A DNA stretch of 64,000 nt from Bemisia tabaci (GCF_918797505.1 NC_092800.1:8582631-8646630), one strand, 5' to 3'; shown: positions 22,444-33,330, counted from the first letter of the stretch. Notes: generated by a model from the letters alone, not told the origin. Translations and numbers: made by a program.

Positions 22444-22508
22444 GTAGTTCTCAATTAAAAAATGTAGTTCAACTGCAAATAGTGTGAGAGAGGACGCTTG
22501 TCGAAGAC

Positions 22509-22950
22509 TTAAGGACGAATAGGTAAAGAAAGGAAAATTGATAAGAGAAAAGTAATTGAAATAAAAGTAAAAGGAGAAAAATGAAAAGTTAGTCGAGCAG
22601 CTTTCACTGCTGCGCTCGTTTCTTGCCGATCTGAAAGAAAGAAAAACAATAGAAAATTAGTTTGAGGTATACAAAATATGAATAACATAACAAAATAAAT
22701 AGGTAAAATAGTTTTCCTAGTGTGCATCCCATACCCTCTAAAAATATTCACTAACAGGAAAAATGACGAAAGGCATACAAAATAAAAAACAAAATAAAAC
22801 AAGGTGAAAGAACTTTCCCTGTGCTCTTTTCTTGTCGATCTGAAAAGAGAATGAATGAAGACAAAAAGCAACATAGAGAGAAAAATTAGTATAATATTTG
22901 AAGGCACACAAAACAAAAAACAAAACAAAACAATGCGAAACTACTTATTA
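22509..22950 (-). repeat. Diverged tandem units with exon-like starts
   Basis: Two acceptor-like sites on the minus strand (after 22630 and 22839) read CTTTCTTTCAG/ATCGGCAAGAAACGAGC and CTCTTTTCAG/ATCGACAAGAAAAGAGC. Each is accompanied by an AGGYAYACAAAAYA phrase, so the segment arose by duplication. No donor was found, and the long open frames across it (22509-22928) are low-complexity F/S/L. Confidence 0.45.
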
Positions 22951-23274
22951 TACAGGGTGTCCGGAAGTTAACGTACTTAACTTTCAGAATCGATTTTTCG
23001 GCTCAAAATATGACTATTTTGTCCTTTACACATATGCCCGAAAACGCCCCATAAATTCCAAAAATTGCCTCCAAAGTTGACATTTTTCTCTCTTTCGAAT
23101 CGATGTAACTCCTCGCTATTTTGTTGTAAGTAGCTGAAACTTTGTGTTGGAGGTTGTTTTTCAGCGCACTGTCCTTTTTTTGTATTTTTTTAAAAGACGT
23201 ACGTCTTCGGAAAATGACGTTTCGAGCGTTCCCGAATTTTAAAATTTCGATAACTTTTTTAGTAAATGATATTT

Positions 23275-23396
23275 CGTCGCCCCTCTGACGTAAAGGCGTA
23301 TCTTGATTATCGCATGAGCCCCAGAAGGTATGGATCTTTATGTAAAACATGGCTCACTTAGGAATTTAGATACGCCCTTACGTGAGAGGAGCGACG
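23275..23396. mobile_element. Family C MITE with ATTT target duplication
   Basis: 122 bp, CGTCGCCCCTCTGACGTAAA to TTACGTGAGAGGAGCGACG, flanked by ATTT (23271-23274 and 23397-23400). The opposite arm of the surrounding palindrome preserves the empty site. Confidence 0.85.
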
Positions 23397-24037
23397 ATTT
23401 GAGCAAACGGATTACAGCACGTGAAAGAGCGCGAAAAATAAAGAGCACAAGGCACTGCAAATAATTTTCTAGAAACGCGTCATTTCGACGCAACAGGGCA
23501 AGATTTTCAAAACTCCTTGCTGAATAGGCAATTTTTCAGCACGAACTGTGAGAAAAATTGCGTACGGAGCAAGGGGCTTTGAAAATCCCGAAGCTATTGC
23601 GACGGCTCTTCGAAGCTCCTTGCTCCGTGGGCAATTTTTCTTACGGTCCGTGCAGAAAAATTGCCTATCCAGTAAGGAGCTTTGAAAATCTGACACTTTT
23701 TCTAAGCTATGCTGCTTCGAAATGACGCGTTTCTAGAAAATTTTGAGCAGTTCTGTGAACCCTTGATTTTTAGCGCTCTTTTACGCGCTGTAATCCGTTT
23801 GCCCAAATATCATCTAAGAAAAAATGTATCGAAATTGTAAAAGTCGGGGTCATTTCCAGAAGACGTAAGTCTTTAAAAAAACACGAAAAATGAACAGTAC
23901 ACTGAAAAATAATCTCCTTCACAAAATTTCAGTTACTTACGACAAAATAACGAGGTGTTAAATTATTTTGAAAGAAAACAAATGACTTTGGAAGTGTACA
24001 GCTCATTTAAGGAGCGTTTTCGGGCATATGTGAATAC

Positions 24038-24289
24038 CGCCGTGCTAAGGAAAAACGCCGTATGAACCTTCAGACGTTGCCAAATTTTCTTTGACAAAAC
24101 GCGAATTTTCTGGTAAATTTATGAATATTTTCCTCCCAATTTTTCAAATAATTTAGTTCGCAATTTTACCTAAAGATTCTGAAAATTTAAAGGAAAAATA
24201 TTCATAATTTTCCTTAAAAATAGACATTTTATCGAAGGAAATTTGGCAACTCTCGAATGTTCATACGGCGTTCTTCCTTAGCACGGCAG
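24038..24289. mobile_element. Family A MITE with AATA target duplication
   Basis: Ends CCGCCGTGCTAAGGAAAAACG and CTTCCTTAGCACGGCAG, flanked by AATA on both sides. The left arm of the palindrome preserves the pre-insertion sequence. Confidence 0.85.
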
Positions 24290-24440
24290 AATAGGACAAA
24301 ATAGTCGTATTTTGAGAAGAAAAATCGATCCGGAAAGTTAAAGATGTTAACTTCCGGACATCCTGTATAACTAGCAATTATTTTACTCGCGATTAGCATG
24401 CTGAAAATAACTTCCAAACTGACCCTGTCTCTTGTCAATG

Positions 24441-25062
24441 GGCCTGTTGCATGCAAGAGATACAGCCCCGCGAATAGACTTTTCAGAGGTCAAATGACAC
24501 GAAAATTACGATGGTCACATTAAAAAAGTCTGAAATACACTCCTTACTGCGCAATTTGCGTTGTTAGGAACGCGCTTTTTCAAATTTCCCGCGTCTGGGG
24601 GCAGTTTTCTAATCACCGGAAACGAGCAAACGGCGGGCTCGGTGATTTCCGGAAGATGCCGAGTTGTTGTTGTTGTTGTTATTTTTTCCTTCAGTTTGTT
24701 TACAAACCCAACGTGATCTCTTATAGTGGTCCATATACGCTTTCTGCGGTAACCAAATCGACCAACTTTTAAATATCCAACGCAATCCTTCTACATTTCA
24801 TTTCACGATATCACGAGCTCCGATTTTTAGGTTATGGTGTCAGTTTTAGTGGACCGGAAATAGCCGTGAGTTGCCGTTAATTGTTTCCGTTTGAAAACTG
24901 CCCCCAGACGCGGGAAAATTTGAAAAAGCGCGCTCCTAACTACGCAAATTGCGCAGTAAGGAGTGTATTTCTGACTTTTTTAACGTGACCATCGTAATTT
25001 TCGTGTCATTTAACCTCTAAAAAGTCTATTCGCACGGCTGTATCTCTTGCATGCAACAGGCC
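24441..25062. mobile_element. Inverted-repeat element AA
   Basis: Ends GGCCTGTTGCATGCAAGAGA and TCTCTTGCATGCAACAGGCC. The arms extend over about 250 bp, including AAATTTCCCGCGTCTGGGGG and its complement. The centre has a GTTGTTGTT run at about 24664. Confidence 0.75.
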
Positions 25063-25082
25063 AATTCAGGAAAGATACATAA

Positions 25083-25209
25083 ATGGACGTATTTCTGTCA
25101 AACGGAACTATGTGCATTATGACGTGAGCCCTGTTGCGCATGTATTCTTATGGGTCTTAGGGCTCATGTCGCAATGCATATAGTTCCGTTTGGCAGAAAT
25201 ACGTCTAAA
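25083..25209. mobile_element. Family T palindromic MITE
   Basis: Ends GACGTATTTCTGTCAAACGG and CCGTTTGGCAGAAATACGTC, with inner GTGAGCCC/GGGCTCA. A shorter relative lies at 29011-29105. Confidence 0.7.
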
Positions 25210-25384
25210 TGATAAAAGAAAAATCAGTATGAAGCTTTTGAATAGGAAAAAAATTCAGTCCAAGAAAATGAGTTGAAACCATTTATCAAGCAGAACGCTG
25301 GAAAAATATAGCATATGTGCAATTTTTTTATTTAAAATTTAAAAAGAAGTAGTATATCAGTAGCTGGAGGATAAGATTACTTAC

Positions 25385-26443
25385 CCTTGATTGTGACGTT
25401 GCAAATCGCTGCACATGTTTTATTCCCATCAGAATTAATGAGTCGTTTTTCCTCAAAACTTCCTTACTCATTCAATGTTCAAATATTCATTCAAGTATTT
25501 ACGGAGAATTTGAGGGAGATGCGTCGGTTACTTTTCTTTTAAAAAGTAAAACTTAATCGGGATTTCGAAACGCTGCGGTGGAGTTTTACGCATTATGTAT
25601 TGCCTTCATTAATCCAATTTAGTACGACTTTCAATGCAAAACTATGACCTGAAAAAAAAGAAAAAAGCATTAATTCAAGTCTAAAAACATGAAAATAATT
25701 GGAAACTAATGAATACATTACTACTCTCATTACTAATCTTTATTACTTACTTTTAGCCTAAAGAATGTGAACTTTTTTTTTAAAAAAAAATGCTGGGATT
25801 TTGATGATAGATTCTCGATTCATTTTTCCGGATTAAGCGCTGAAAATTACTCGAGAATTAGCTATCAAAATCCCAGCGTTTTCTTCGATGATAATTTGTG
25901 CGAATGGAAAGAAAACAAAAGAAACCAATCGTATTCTGACCTAGAGAGAAAGAAAACATTTGAAAATAATATCGTGAAACTTTATTTTCATTGACGATTT
26001 TTTTTTTTTTTTTTAGGATTCGAGTACTTACACTGATTAATGAAAATATGAACCTGGCACCACTGAAATACTAATGAATGTAAAATATAATGTTCATCAA
26101 ATTAAAAAAAAACAAAAATAAAATAACATACTTAATAATATTTAAAAAATTTAAAATTCAGAAAGCAAAATTTTTAAATTTAAAATTAAAGAAGAAAAAT
26201 TTAATTTTAAATCAATAGAATGTATGAATACCCTGTAAGGTATACTCACGTATTAGAAGCTTCAATCATGTTGCGTTCCTGCAAATGTTGCGACTCCCGT
26301 CACTGACTGCGGACTGCACCATTAAACCACTCTACCACTGAACCACTGAACCACTGAACTAATCAACAACTGAGCCAATGAACCACTGACCCACTGACCT
26401 GTTCACCCATTGGACCCCTTCGCCCACTAAACACAGACTGACT
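25385..26443 (-). other. Putative spliced transcription unit, 5' part
   Basis: Four exon-like segments follow the promoter at 26436-26473. Exon 1: 26250-26443, donor GTGAGTATAC. Exon 2: 26032-26062 (31 nt), acceptor TAGTATTTCAG, donor GTAAGTACT. Exon 3: 25751-25940, acceptor TTCTCTCTAG, donor GTAAGTAATA. Exon 4: 25385-25648, acceptor TTTTTTTTTCAG, donor GTAAGTAATC. If translation starts at the last ATG of exon 1, exons 1-2 join in frame (MIEASNTGARFIFSLIS) and exon 3 runs about 35 further codons before TAA. Exon 4 has stops in all frames. So this could be a small secreted-type product, a decayed gene or a non-coding RNA. Splice signals are seen; transcription is inferred; nothing is known of function. 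TTTCAG-type acceptor sites continue downstream to 18.8 kb. Confidence 0.4.
26290..26400 (-). repeat. Short AACCACTG/CAGTGGTT repeats in exon 1
   Basis: Irregular repeats of GAACCACT on the plus strand, i.e. TTCAGTGG on the transcribed strand, each resembling an Inr. Confidence 0.6.
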
Positions 26444-26473
26444 GAATTTTAGGGGTGGGGTTTCCCTTTTATA
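26436..26473 (-). promoter_or_regulatory. Pol II core promoter: TATA box plus arthropod initiator
   Basis: On the minus strand TATAAAAG (26473-26466) is followed by TTCAGTCAGTC, with the initiator A at 26443. That is 30 bp from the first T of the TATA box, the canonical spacing. TCAGT is the arthropod Inr core. The initial transcribed region carries many further TCAGTGGTT words (26290-26400). Confidence 0.6.
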
Positions 26474-26814
26474 AGCTCTGTTAGTCTGTAGCAACCACCA
26501 ATGGTCCCACCCCCTCTGCTTACCCTTTTTGCAATTAGAATGTAATTCAGAACCTTTTTCCTTGTTTTTTTTTTTTTTTTTTTGGAAAAGCCCGAACTTC
26601 ACGGAACAATAGAAGGAAATGGCATTCCTTCATAAACATCATTAGCCAGGTGTTCGTTAGGGTCTTTTGTTATATTGAGTTGGGGACCTCACGTGTCCAA
26701 AACAATAGAAGGGAGCTCTGTATTGTTAACAAAATTTGAAAGTCCCTGTTCTGTTTCTTTGGCGGTCAAAAAACGAGGCTGCAAAGCAATGGAAGAGGGC
26801 AAACTTTAGTGAAC

Positions 26815-27128
26815 AGCGGGCTGATTATTGAAATTGATAGACAAAGCTATAGACGAAGAAGACGAAAGGGATATGGAGGGATCCTATTGGAGGAAGCAGG
26901 TGGCTGCAACGGACATAGGAAAATAAGACTAACTAAGTAAGACGAAATAAGACTACATTAGGTTAAATAGACTAACCAACGGCAACCCACGATAGACCAT
27001 ATAGTTACTCCATCATTAACCCTCCTAGTCTATAAGAACCACCCATTTCAACCAATAGGATCGCTCCATACTCCCCATGTCTTTTTTGTCTTTAGCTTTG
27101 TCTATCGATTTCAACAATCAGCCCGCTG
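26815..27128. mobile_element. Family F MITE
   Basis: Ends AGCGGGCTGATTATTGAAAT and ATTTCAACAATCAGCCCGCT, complete copy. Central ACGGCAACCCACGATAGACC. Confidence 0.85.
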
Positions 27129-27215
27129 GAATGAATAGGAAAAATAACACGGGAAGGAAGTATTTTTGGGGGCAAATCCGTCAAATTTTTCTTCTCTCTT
27201 ACTAATGATTACTGC

Positions 27216-27380
27216 CAGTGGCGTGGCGTGAATTGCGATGTATCGATTGTTACGCCATTTAAACCTATCGTATAGAATCGATTATTAACGTGTTCGCTGC
27301 GAACACCCTGCTTATCGAACCTTTTCCATAAGTTTAAATGGCATAACAATCAATGTATCGCAATTCACGCCACGCAGCTG
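27216..27380. mobile_element. Family E hAT-type MITE
   Basis: CAGTGGCGTGGCGTG at the left and CACGCCACGCAGCTG at the right. Flanks ATTACTGC and ATTACTAC (7 of 8). Confidence 0.85.
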
Positions 27381-27390
27381 ATTACTACAT

Positions 27391-27647
27391 GTCGTCACCT
27401 TCCAGGCAAAGTATCACCAGCGCCATGCGACGTCTAAAAATTTCCGTCGCCATTTTATTTCTTTACTGAGAAATTGTTGGTTGAATCTGTTTGGAAATTT
27501 CACTAAATTTTATCGGCAGCACAAAGAAAATTCAGTGCAATTTTCGGACAGCTTCGTTGAACAATTTCTCTGTAAAAAAATAAAATGGCGGCGGAAATTT
27601 TTGAACGTCGCATGGCGCTTGTGATACTTTGCCTGGAAGGTGACGAT
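27391..27647. mobile_element. Family R MITE, best-preserved ends
   Basis: Ends GTCGTCACCTTCCAGGCAAA and TTTGCCTGGAAGGTGACGA in inverted orientation. Inner arms CGCCATGCGACG and CGTCGCATGGCG. Confidence 0.8.
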
Positions 27648-27654
27648 ATATTAT

Positions 27655-27782
27655 TAGAAGCTATGGTAAAGAATCGATTATTAAGGTGTTTGTTGCGAAT
27701 ACGACCCTGTTAATCGATCCTTTTTCATGGGTTTAAATGGCAGATCAATCGATATATCGCAATGCAAAGCATGCCACGCTTC
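27655..27782. mobile_element. Family E fragment, right part
   Basis: Carries AATCGATTATTAAGGTGTTTG to GCATGCCACGCT. The left terminus is missing. Confidence 0.6.
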
Positions 27783-28184
27783 GGGGAAAGCGGAGAGACG
27801 CGTGCGGGGAAAATGAGATCGAGGCGCTGGGGCTAATTTAGGGGTGCTAAAGCCCCGAAGCCGGACGGGGCGATTTAAAAGCGGCGGATGCGGATTGTGG
27901 ATTGGGAAAGGTCAGATTTTTAAAGGTTTTCAGGTCACGCGGACGCGGGGCTGCGTCGGAATGACGCGCGTACGCGCCCAGTCCCGGGAACCGCCGCCGC
28001 CGCCGCCGCTGAGGGATACGCCGAATTTCCCCCGCCCGGAAAAGCGGGAAAACCGCCAACGGAATGACTCCCGCCGTATTCCACGGGAAATTATTATACC
28101 GAGGGGGAATTTTTCAATTGCTTTCGGAAGCCGAACCGAAATCAAGTCGAACGGTGTTTAGGGTCGTGTTCAGGGTTGCCATGA
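27783..28184. other. CpG-rich stretch with CCG repeat
   Basis: GC-rich, with GCCGCCGCCGCCGCCG at about 27994 and many CpG. The overlapping frames in all phases are low-complexity R/P. Could be a decayed promoter island; no gene was recognised. Confidence 0.35.
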
Positions 28185-28940
28185 TGGAGATGTTGCATGT
28201 GTGAGGAATTTGCGATTTGACTGTTGATTCTCGTGTAAAAGTCCTGAAGAAAAGCTTCTTCGAAAGGAAAAAGAAAAGCCCGAAAGCGTGCGAGTCCATG
28301 AACACAATTTTGCCAGCTTTTTATAACGACGTGCGGTGCGCGATACTGCGAGGGAAATGGATGCCAAAACGCCTTCTAATTTGGGGTTCGCAACCCGCAC
28401 ATCCATCGAGTACGAATAGTTGTATGCATGCGCCTTCCATTTTTCGCGCTTATAATACGGATTAGGTAGTTATGGAGATGTTGCATGTGTGAGGGATTTG
28501 CGATTTGACTATTGATTCTCGTGTAAAAGATGGCGAGAAACACGATAGTGCCACTGGTTTTCCCTGAAATCAACTCCCAAGCTGATAAAAAGCTCTCAAA
28601 GTTGAGGCAAAATGGAGGGAATATCCCACGCTATCCTGAGGGTCCACCTCTACATCAAAACAAACTCTCCATGCAAAGATAGGGTGCAAATACATTGACA
28701 GGGCTGCCACTTTATTCGGGGAATCTGAAACTAAAAAATGGCAACCCTGCTAATGTACTTGCTCCCTATCTTTGCATGGAGCGTTTGTTTTGATGGTGGA
28801 CTCTCAGGATAGCGTGGGATATCCCCTCCATTTTAGCCTCAACTTGAGAGCTTTTTTTGAGCTTGGGAGTTGATTTCAGAGAAAACCAGCGGCCACATCG
28901 TGTTTCTCGCGAACTTTTACATAAGAATCAACAGTCAAAT
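28185..28940. mobile_element. Composite M element (760-bp form)
   Basis: Starts TGGAGATGTTGCATGTGTGA, carries the N core (AACGCCTTCTAATTTGGGG, CGAGTACGAATAGTTGTATG), then a second M end and the M palindrome (GGAGGGAATATCCCACGC ... GCGTGGGATATCCCCTCC). The right terminus is cut. The same composite lies in opposite orientation at 31811-32570. Confidence 0.7.
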
Positions 28941-29344
28941 AAACAAATTAAAAGCGGAGATTATGAAACATCGCAACCAAAAACTGCTGTTTCTGCACCC
29001 AACGCCTCAATGTCTGCATTTCAGACATGAGCCCTGAGACCCACAATGCATGCATAATAGTCTGACGTCAGAATGCACATAGTTCCGTTTGATAGAAATG
29101 CACCCAATTGGATCGCTGGGTGCTGAAAAGGCATTTCTTGGTTGCGATGTCATAGGATCTCCGCTAACGTTTTATCCACTAAAATTATAAGCAAATGCAT
29201 GGAATTAATCAAAACTTTTTCTAAATTTTCTTCATAGGTTTATCAATGCTAAACACTCAAAATTTCAACAAATTCGTTCCATAGTTTCCTCTCTAAAATA
29301 GAAATTAAAAGTGGAGATTATGAAACATCGCAACCAAAAAGCTG
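28941..29344. repeat. S-type repeats with nested T fragment
   Basis: GGAGATTATGAAACATCGCA occurs at about 28957 and 29313, and its inverse at about 29147. The T-like palindrome is at 29011-29105. Confidence 0.55.
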
Positions 29345-29505
29345 TTTTCATGATCATGTTTGAATTCACGCATCAAGATCATCAATATCTTTGTAAGGTA
29401 TTGATTTCGGTAATTTTCTTTGAGAACATCGTATTTTACGTGAAATTTTGGTTGTAAAACGTGTATTAGAATTCTGAAATTCATACCTTGTCTAGTAGTC
29501 CATTA
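29345..29505. mobile_element. Family D fragment (right end)
   Basis: Matches the last 160 bp of D, from GAATTCACGCATCAAG to ACCTTGTCTAGTAGTCCATT. Confidence 0.75.
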
Positions 29506-30055
29506 CATAATCTGTTTTTCTTTCTTTTTTTTATTTTATTTATTTTTCATTTGCTCTAAACTTTGGTCAAAATTACTCTGTTGGAGATTAAATCATTTTA
29601 AAAGTCATTCAGTAGCTGGTTAAAACACGTCAAGCCTCAAAAATGACCAGGAAAGATAAACAGTGGAAAACTCATCGTCATTCATCAATCATCAAAATAC
29701 GTCAATTGAAAAAAAAATCGTTCCTCTTTGTCAAACTCATCCGATCGAACACAATTATTTTCCCCTGGTTCGATCATCCAAAGGCCTTTTAATGTTCTCA
29801 CGTACTATGCATAACGGTAGCCGTCACTCAAACGCCTATATCGATTCGTTCATAACCGAGTGAGCCTGAGTATTATACTGCATAGAGCCGATGATACCGG
29901 GTAATAGGATAACACATAAAAGACCTTAAAGCTAATGGTGCGTCTTCGCTTTTCGCGGCAATTATGAGGCTGGGCTCTGGGCTGGAAAATCCTGTTGCGG
30001 CCGAGATTCCAGCCTCCGAAGCGCTGCCGTCAAGTTGATCGCTGGAACCGTTCCA
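29506..30055. other. Unassigned intergenic DNA
   Basis: AT-rich at the start. A plus-strand frame at 29663-29863 has no recognised domain. Confidence 0.5.
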
Positions 30056-30335
30056 GTCAGTGGCGTGGCGTGAAATGCGATCTATCGATTGCTATGCCAT
30101 TTAATCCTATGGTTAAGAATCGATTATTAAGGTGTTGTCTGCGAACACCCTGTTTATCGATCCTTTTCCACAGGTTTAAATGGTATAACAATCGATATAT
30201 CGATTGATCTGCTATTTAAACTTACGGAAAAGGATGGATTATTAAGGCTTTCACCTTAATAATAGATTATTTACCGATCGATTTATTTATCGGTTATTTT
30301 CAAATATGGGAATATCGATAATCGATCATTCACGC
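30056..30335. mobile_element. Family E, compound copy rich in ATCGAT
   Basis: Left end CAGTGGCGTGGCGTG, then two successive E interiors (TTAAATGGTATAACAATCGA followed by TGATCTGCTATTTAAACTTA). The right end is decayed. Confidence 0.65.
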
Positions 30336-30408
30336 CTTACCGCTGACCGCTGCGCCTTTTTTTAGGCATGTCGTCTCAGCATGTGACAGTTATCATGATC
30401 CATCGGTT

Positions 30409-30634
30409 CACTGGAAAAAAAACACATTGGATCTAGAGTCCAGACTCTTGAAAACATTGACAAGAAAAAATACTCTTGATTCAATCAGATTTAAGCTTAA
30501 ATCAAAAGGAAATCCGCTCAAATTAAGAGGCTTGGTTCTTGATTTAAGCAAAAATCCGATTGAATCAAGAGTATTTTTTCTTGTCGATGTTTTTAAGAGT
30601 CTGGACTCTAGATCCAATGTGTTTTTTTCCAGTG
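30409..30634. mobile_element. Family I palindromic element, TT target duplication
   Basis: About 226 bp of near-perfect palindrome from CACTGGAAAAAAAACACATT to AATGTGTTTTTTTCCAGTG. Centre around CTTAAATCAAAAGG. TT on both sides. Confidence 0.85.
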
Positions 30635-30849
30635 TTTGTCAAACTTGCTTTACAAACTTTTCTATCGAACACCCATGAGTCATAAATCGTCGTTTTTCGT
30701 ACGAAAAAACGTAAGTACATTTCAGTTCTGTCGGATGTCCCTCGCAAATTACATTATTATCTTGAAAATCGTTGGCATTTTCAGTCGAAAATTTCTGGTA
30801 TTTTTCTACTAATTTCATGCAAAAATCAAAAAAATTCTGGACAACAATT

Positions 30850-31096
30850 CTGCCGTGGAAGAACGTCATATGAACATGCGGGAGTTGCCAAATCTCCTTC
30901 AATTAAATGTTTATTTTTGAGGAACGTTATGAATATTTTTCCTTGAAATTTTCAGGGACTTAAGGTGGAATTGAGAACTAAATTATCTGAAAAATAGGGA
31001 GGGAAATGTTCATAAATTTACCAGGAAATTCTCGTTTTATGGAAGGAAATTTGGCAACGCCTGAAGGTTTATACGGCGTTTTCCCTCAGCACGGCA
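30850..31096. mobile_element. Family A MITE
   Basis: CTGCCGTGGAAGAACGTC on the left, GTTTTCCCTCAGCACGGCA on the right. AATT at the left border and two bases beyond the right. Confidence 0.7.
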
Positions 31097-31769
31097 TTAA
31101 TTGCACAGGTCATGCTTGTGATAAATTGAATTGTTTGAATCAATTTTGAAATCTTGGAATGGAGTTACGTGCCTTCGTTCGGGAGACGACGAAATAGGCG
31201 AAAAAAAACACCATCGGAGCGAAGTAGCAAGGGAACTCAGTTTTCCTTCAATTAAGTGGGTATTCAATTTGAGCCACCCCGGAGTTGATGTAGTTGTTTC
31301 ACTTGATTAAATATTTCTGCCCTCCGTTTAACGTCACAAACATTCAAGTTTGCGCATTAAAGAGACAGCTATTATCATGTACGTGAAACTAGGGCAGAGT
31401 TAGTCAATTAGAGCCCCATTAAAATTTAATCAATCGATCGTCAGTCATTATTATGCAACAAAATAGTGTTGATCCATAACATTCTTTTTTTTTTTGACCC
31501 TCTCGTGTCGAGACAAATTGGTTTTTTAGCCTACTACGAGCGCTATTTTTCTGAATGAATTAGAATTGCTTTTAGTCCTCATTGCTTCACGTCCCTCCTT
31601 TACATTGCTTCGATACGAAGAGCAAGACCCCTGAAGTCTTTGTGTCTTTGGTAACAAAATTTTCAGATAGAATGACTTGAGTTGAGTTGGTTCAAAAATC
31701 GAGTTTTGAAACGTCGACAGAAAACTTTCTCTAGTATCCCGGTGAAAATTTTCCCTTCATACTATTGGC
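31097..31769. other. Unassigned intergenic DNA
   Basis: No gene or repeat family was recognised. Confidence 0.5.
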
Positions 31770-33060
31770 GTTTGTACAGGTGTCAGGAAAATCAGGGAAA
31801 TGTCAGGGAATGGAGATGTTGCATGTGTGAGGAATTTGCGATTTGACTGTTGATTCTTATGTAAAAGTTCGCGAGAAACACGATAGTGCCACTGGTTTTC
31901 TCTGAAATCAGCTCCCAAGCTCAAAAAAAGCTCTCAAGTTGAGGCCAAAATGGAGGGAATGTCCCACGCTATCCTGAGAGTCCACATCTTCACCAAGACA
32001 AACTCTCCATGAAAAGATAGGGAGCAAATACATTGACAGGGCTGCCACTTTATGTGGGGACTCTAAAACTGAAAACACGGCATCCCTGCTAATGTATTCG
32101 TTCCCTATCTTTGCATGGAGAGTTTGTCTTGATGTAGACGTGGACTCTCAGGATAGCGTGGGATATCCCCTCCCTTTTGGCCTCAACTTGAGAGTTTTTT
32201 TTGAGCTTGGGAGATGATTTCCGAGAAAACCAGTGGCACCATCGTGTTTCTCGCGAACTTTTACATAAGAATCAATGGTCAAATCGCAAATTCCTCACAC
32301 ATGCAACATCTCCATCACTACCTTATTCGTATTATAAGCGCGAAAAATGGAAGGCGCATGCATACAACTATTCGTACTCGATGGATGTGCGGGTTGCAAC
32401 CCCAAATTAGAAGGCGTTTTGGCATCCATTTCCCCCGCAGTATCGCGCACCGCACGTCGTTATAAGAAGCTGGCAAAATTGTGTTCATGGACTCTGTTCT
32501 CTCTGTTCATGAACTTTTGCATAAGTATCAACAGTCAAATCGCAAATTCCTCACACATGCAACCTCTCCATTAAATTATTCAAATTCTGTGGCAACCCTG
32601 ATTCCGCGGGAAAATCCGGCAACATTACGGCAATGTAGTTACGTTCTTTCTTGCGAAAACGACGAAACGCACCTAACCTAGAAAGTCGGATTCGACGGTG
32701 GGAGGTTTTCTTTTTCAACAATCCGGCATTTGTTCAGGTGTCAAGGAAATCAGGGAAATGTCAGGGAATTTAATTATTTAAATTCTGTAAAATCCAGCAA
32801 CATTATGGCAACGTAGTTACGTTCTTTCGTGCGCAAGAAACGAAGAAACGTACCTAACCTAGAAAGTCGGATTCGACGGTGGGAGGTTTTTATTTTTCAA
32901 CATTCTGGCGTTTGTTCAGGTGTCAGGGAAATGTCCGGGAATTAAATTCTTCAAATTCTGTGGCAACCCTGATTCCGCAGGAAAATCCGGCAACATTACG
33001 GCAATTTATTTACGTTCTTTCGCGCGAGAAACTTACCTAACCTAAAAAGTGGCATTGGAG
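31770..33060 (+). repeat. 181-bp tandem repeat, three units, first split by M
   Basis: GGAGGTTTTC/TTTTTCAAC begins units at about 32702 and 32883; the first unit is in two parts (31770-31810 and 32571-32701). Shared words: TTTGTTCAGGTGTCA, AATTCTGTGGCAACCCTGA, GAAAGTCGGATTCGACGGTG. Confidence 0.8.
31811..32570. mobile_element. Composite M element, complete (760 bp)
   Basis: Ends TGGAGATGTTGCATGTGTGA and TCACACATGCAACCTCTCCA. Contains the M palindrome, an inner M end at about 32300-32314 and the N core in reverse (GGCGCATGCATACAACTATT). It interrupts the first 181-bp tandem unit. Confidence 0.8.
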
Positions 33061-33330
33061 GGTGCTGGGTGTGTGTGACACGCCTGGAACGGCAGCAGGG
33101 CTGCGGGTGTTTGAGCCCTCGACTCGGGAGCCCGTGGCCGCCTGTTGCTTCTCGGAGGGATCGATGGGGCGCGGGGCCGGCGGATGGGCGCGGGGGCCGG
33201 GGAGGTGGCAATGACGTCACGGCCTCGTCGGGGGTGACGTCATGCGGGCACGCTCGGGCGTGGCGGGGCGGGCAGCCGAGCGTCAGCGCTTACGCTCGAC
33301 CCGCTTAATAATTGTGTACCAATAAAACTT
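33060..33330. promoter_or_regulatory. CpG-rich block with two CRE sites
   Basis: TGACGTCA occurs at 33212-33219 and 33235-33242 in a GC-rich block (GGGGCGCGGGGCCGGCGG). Two full CRE palindromes 23 bp apart are compatible with a promoter; no TATA or exon is evident next to them. Confidence 0.35.

Larger units (their letters stand above)
22953..24365. mobile_element. 1.4-kb palindromic transposon with TA target site
   Basis: Ends CAGGGTGTCCGGAAGTTAAC and GTTAACTTCCGGACATCCTG, flanked by TA on both sides. The arms are complementary almost to the centre (TTTCTAGAAACGCGTCATTTCG at about 23467 against its complement at about 23720). TA duplication and a CAGGGTGTCC-type end suggest a Tc1/mariner-class foldback. 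No transposase frame is present. C and A elements are nested in opposite arms. Confidence 0.85.

Noticed and set aside
22509..22928. 139-codon minus-strand frame rich in F, S and L
   Set aside because: Low-complexity translation of A-rich DNA crossing two acceptor-like sites. Not called as a protein.
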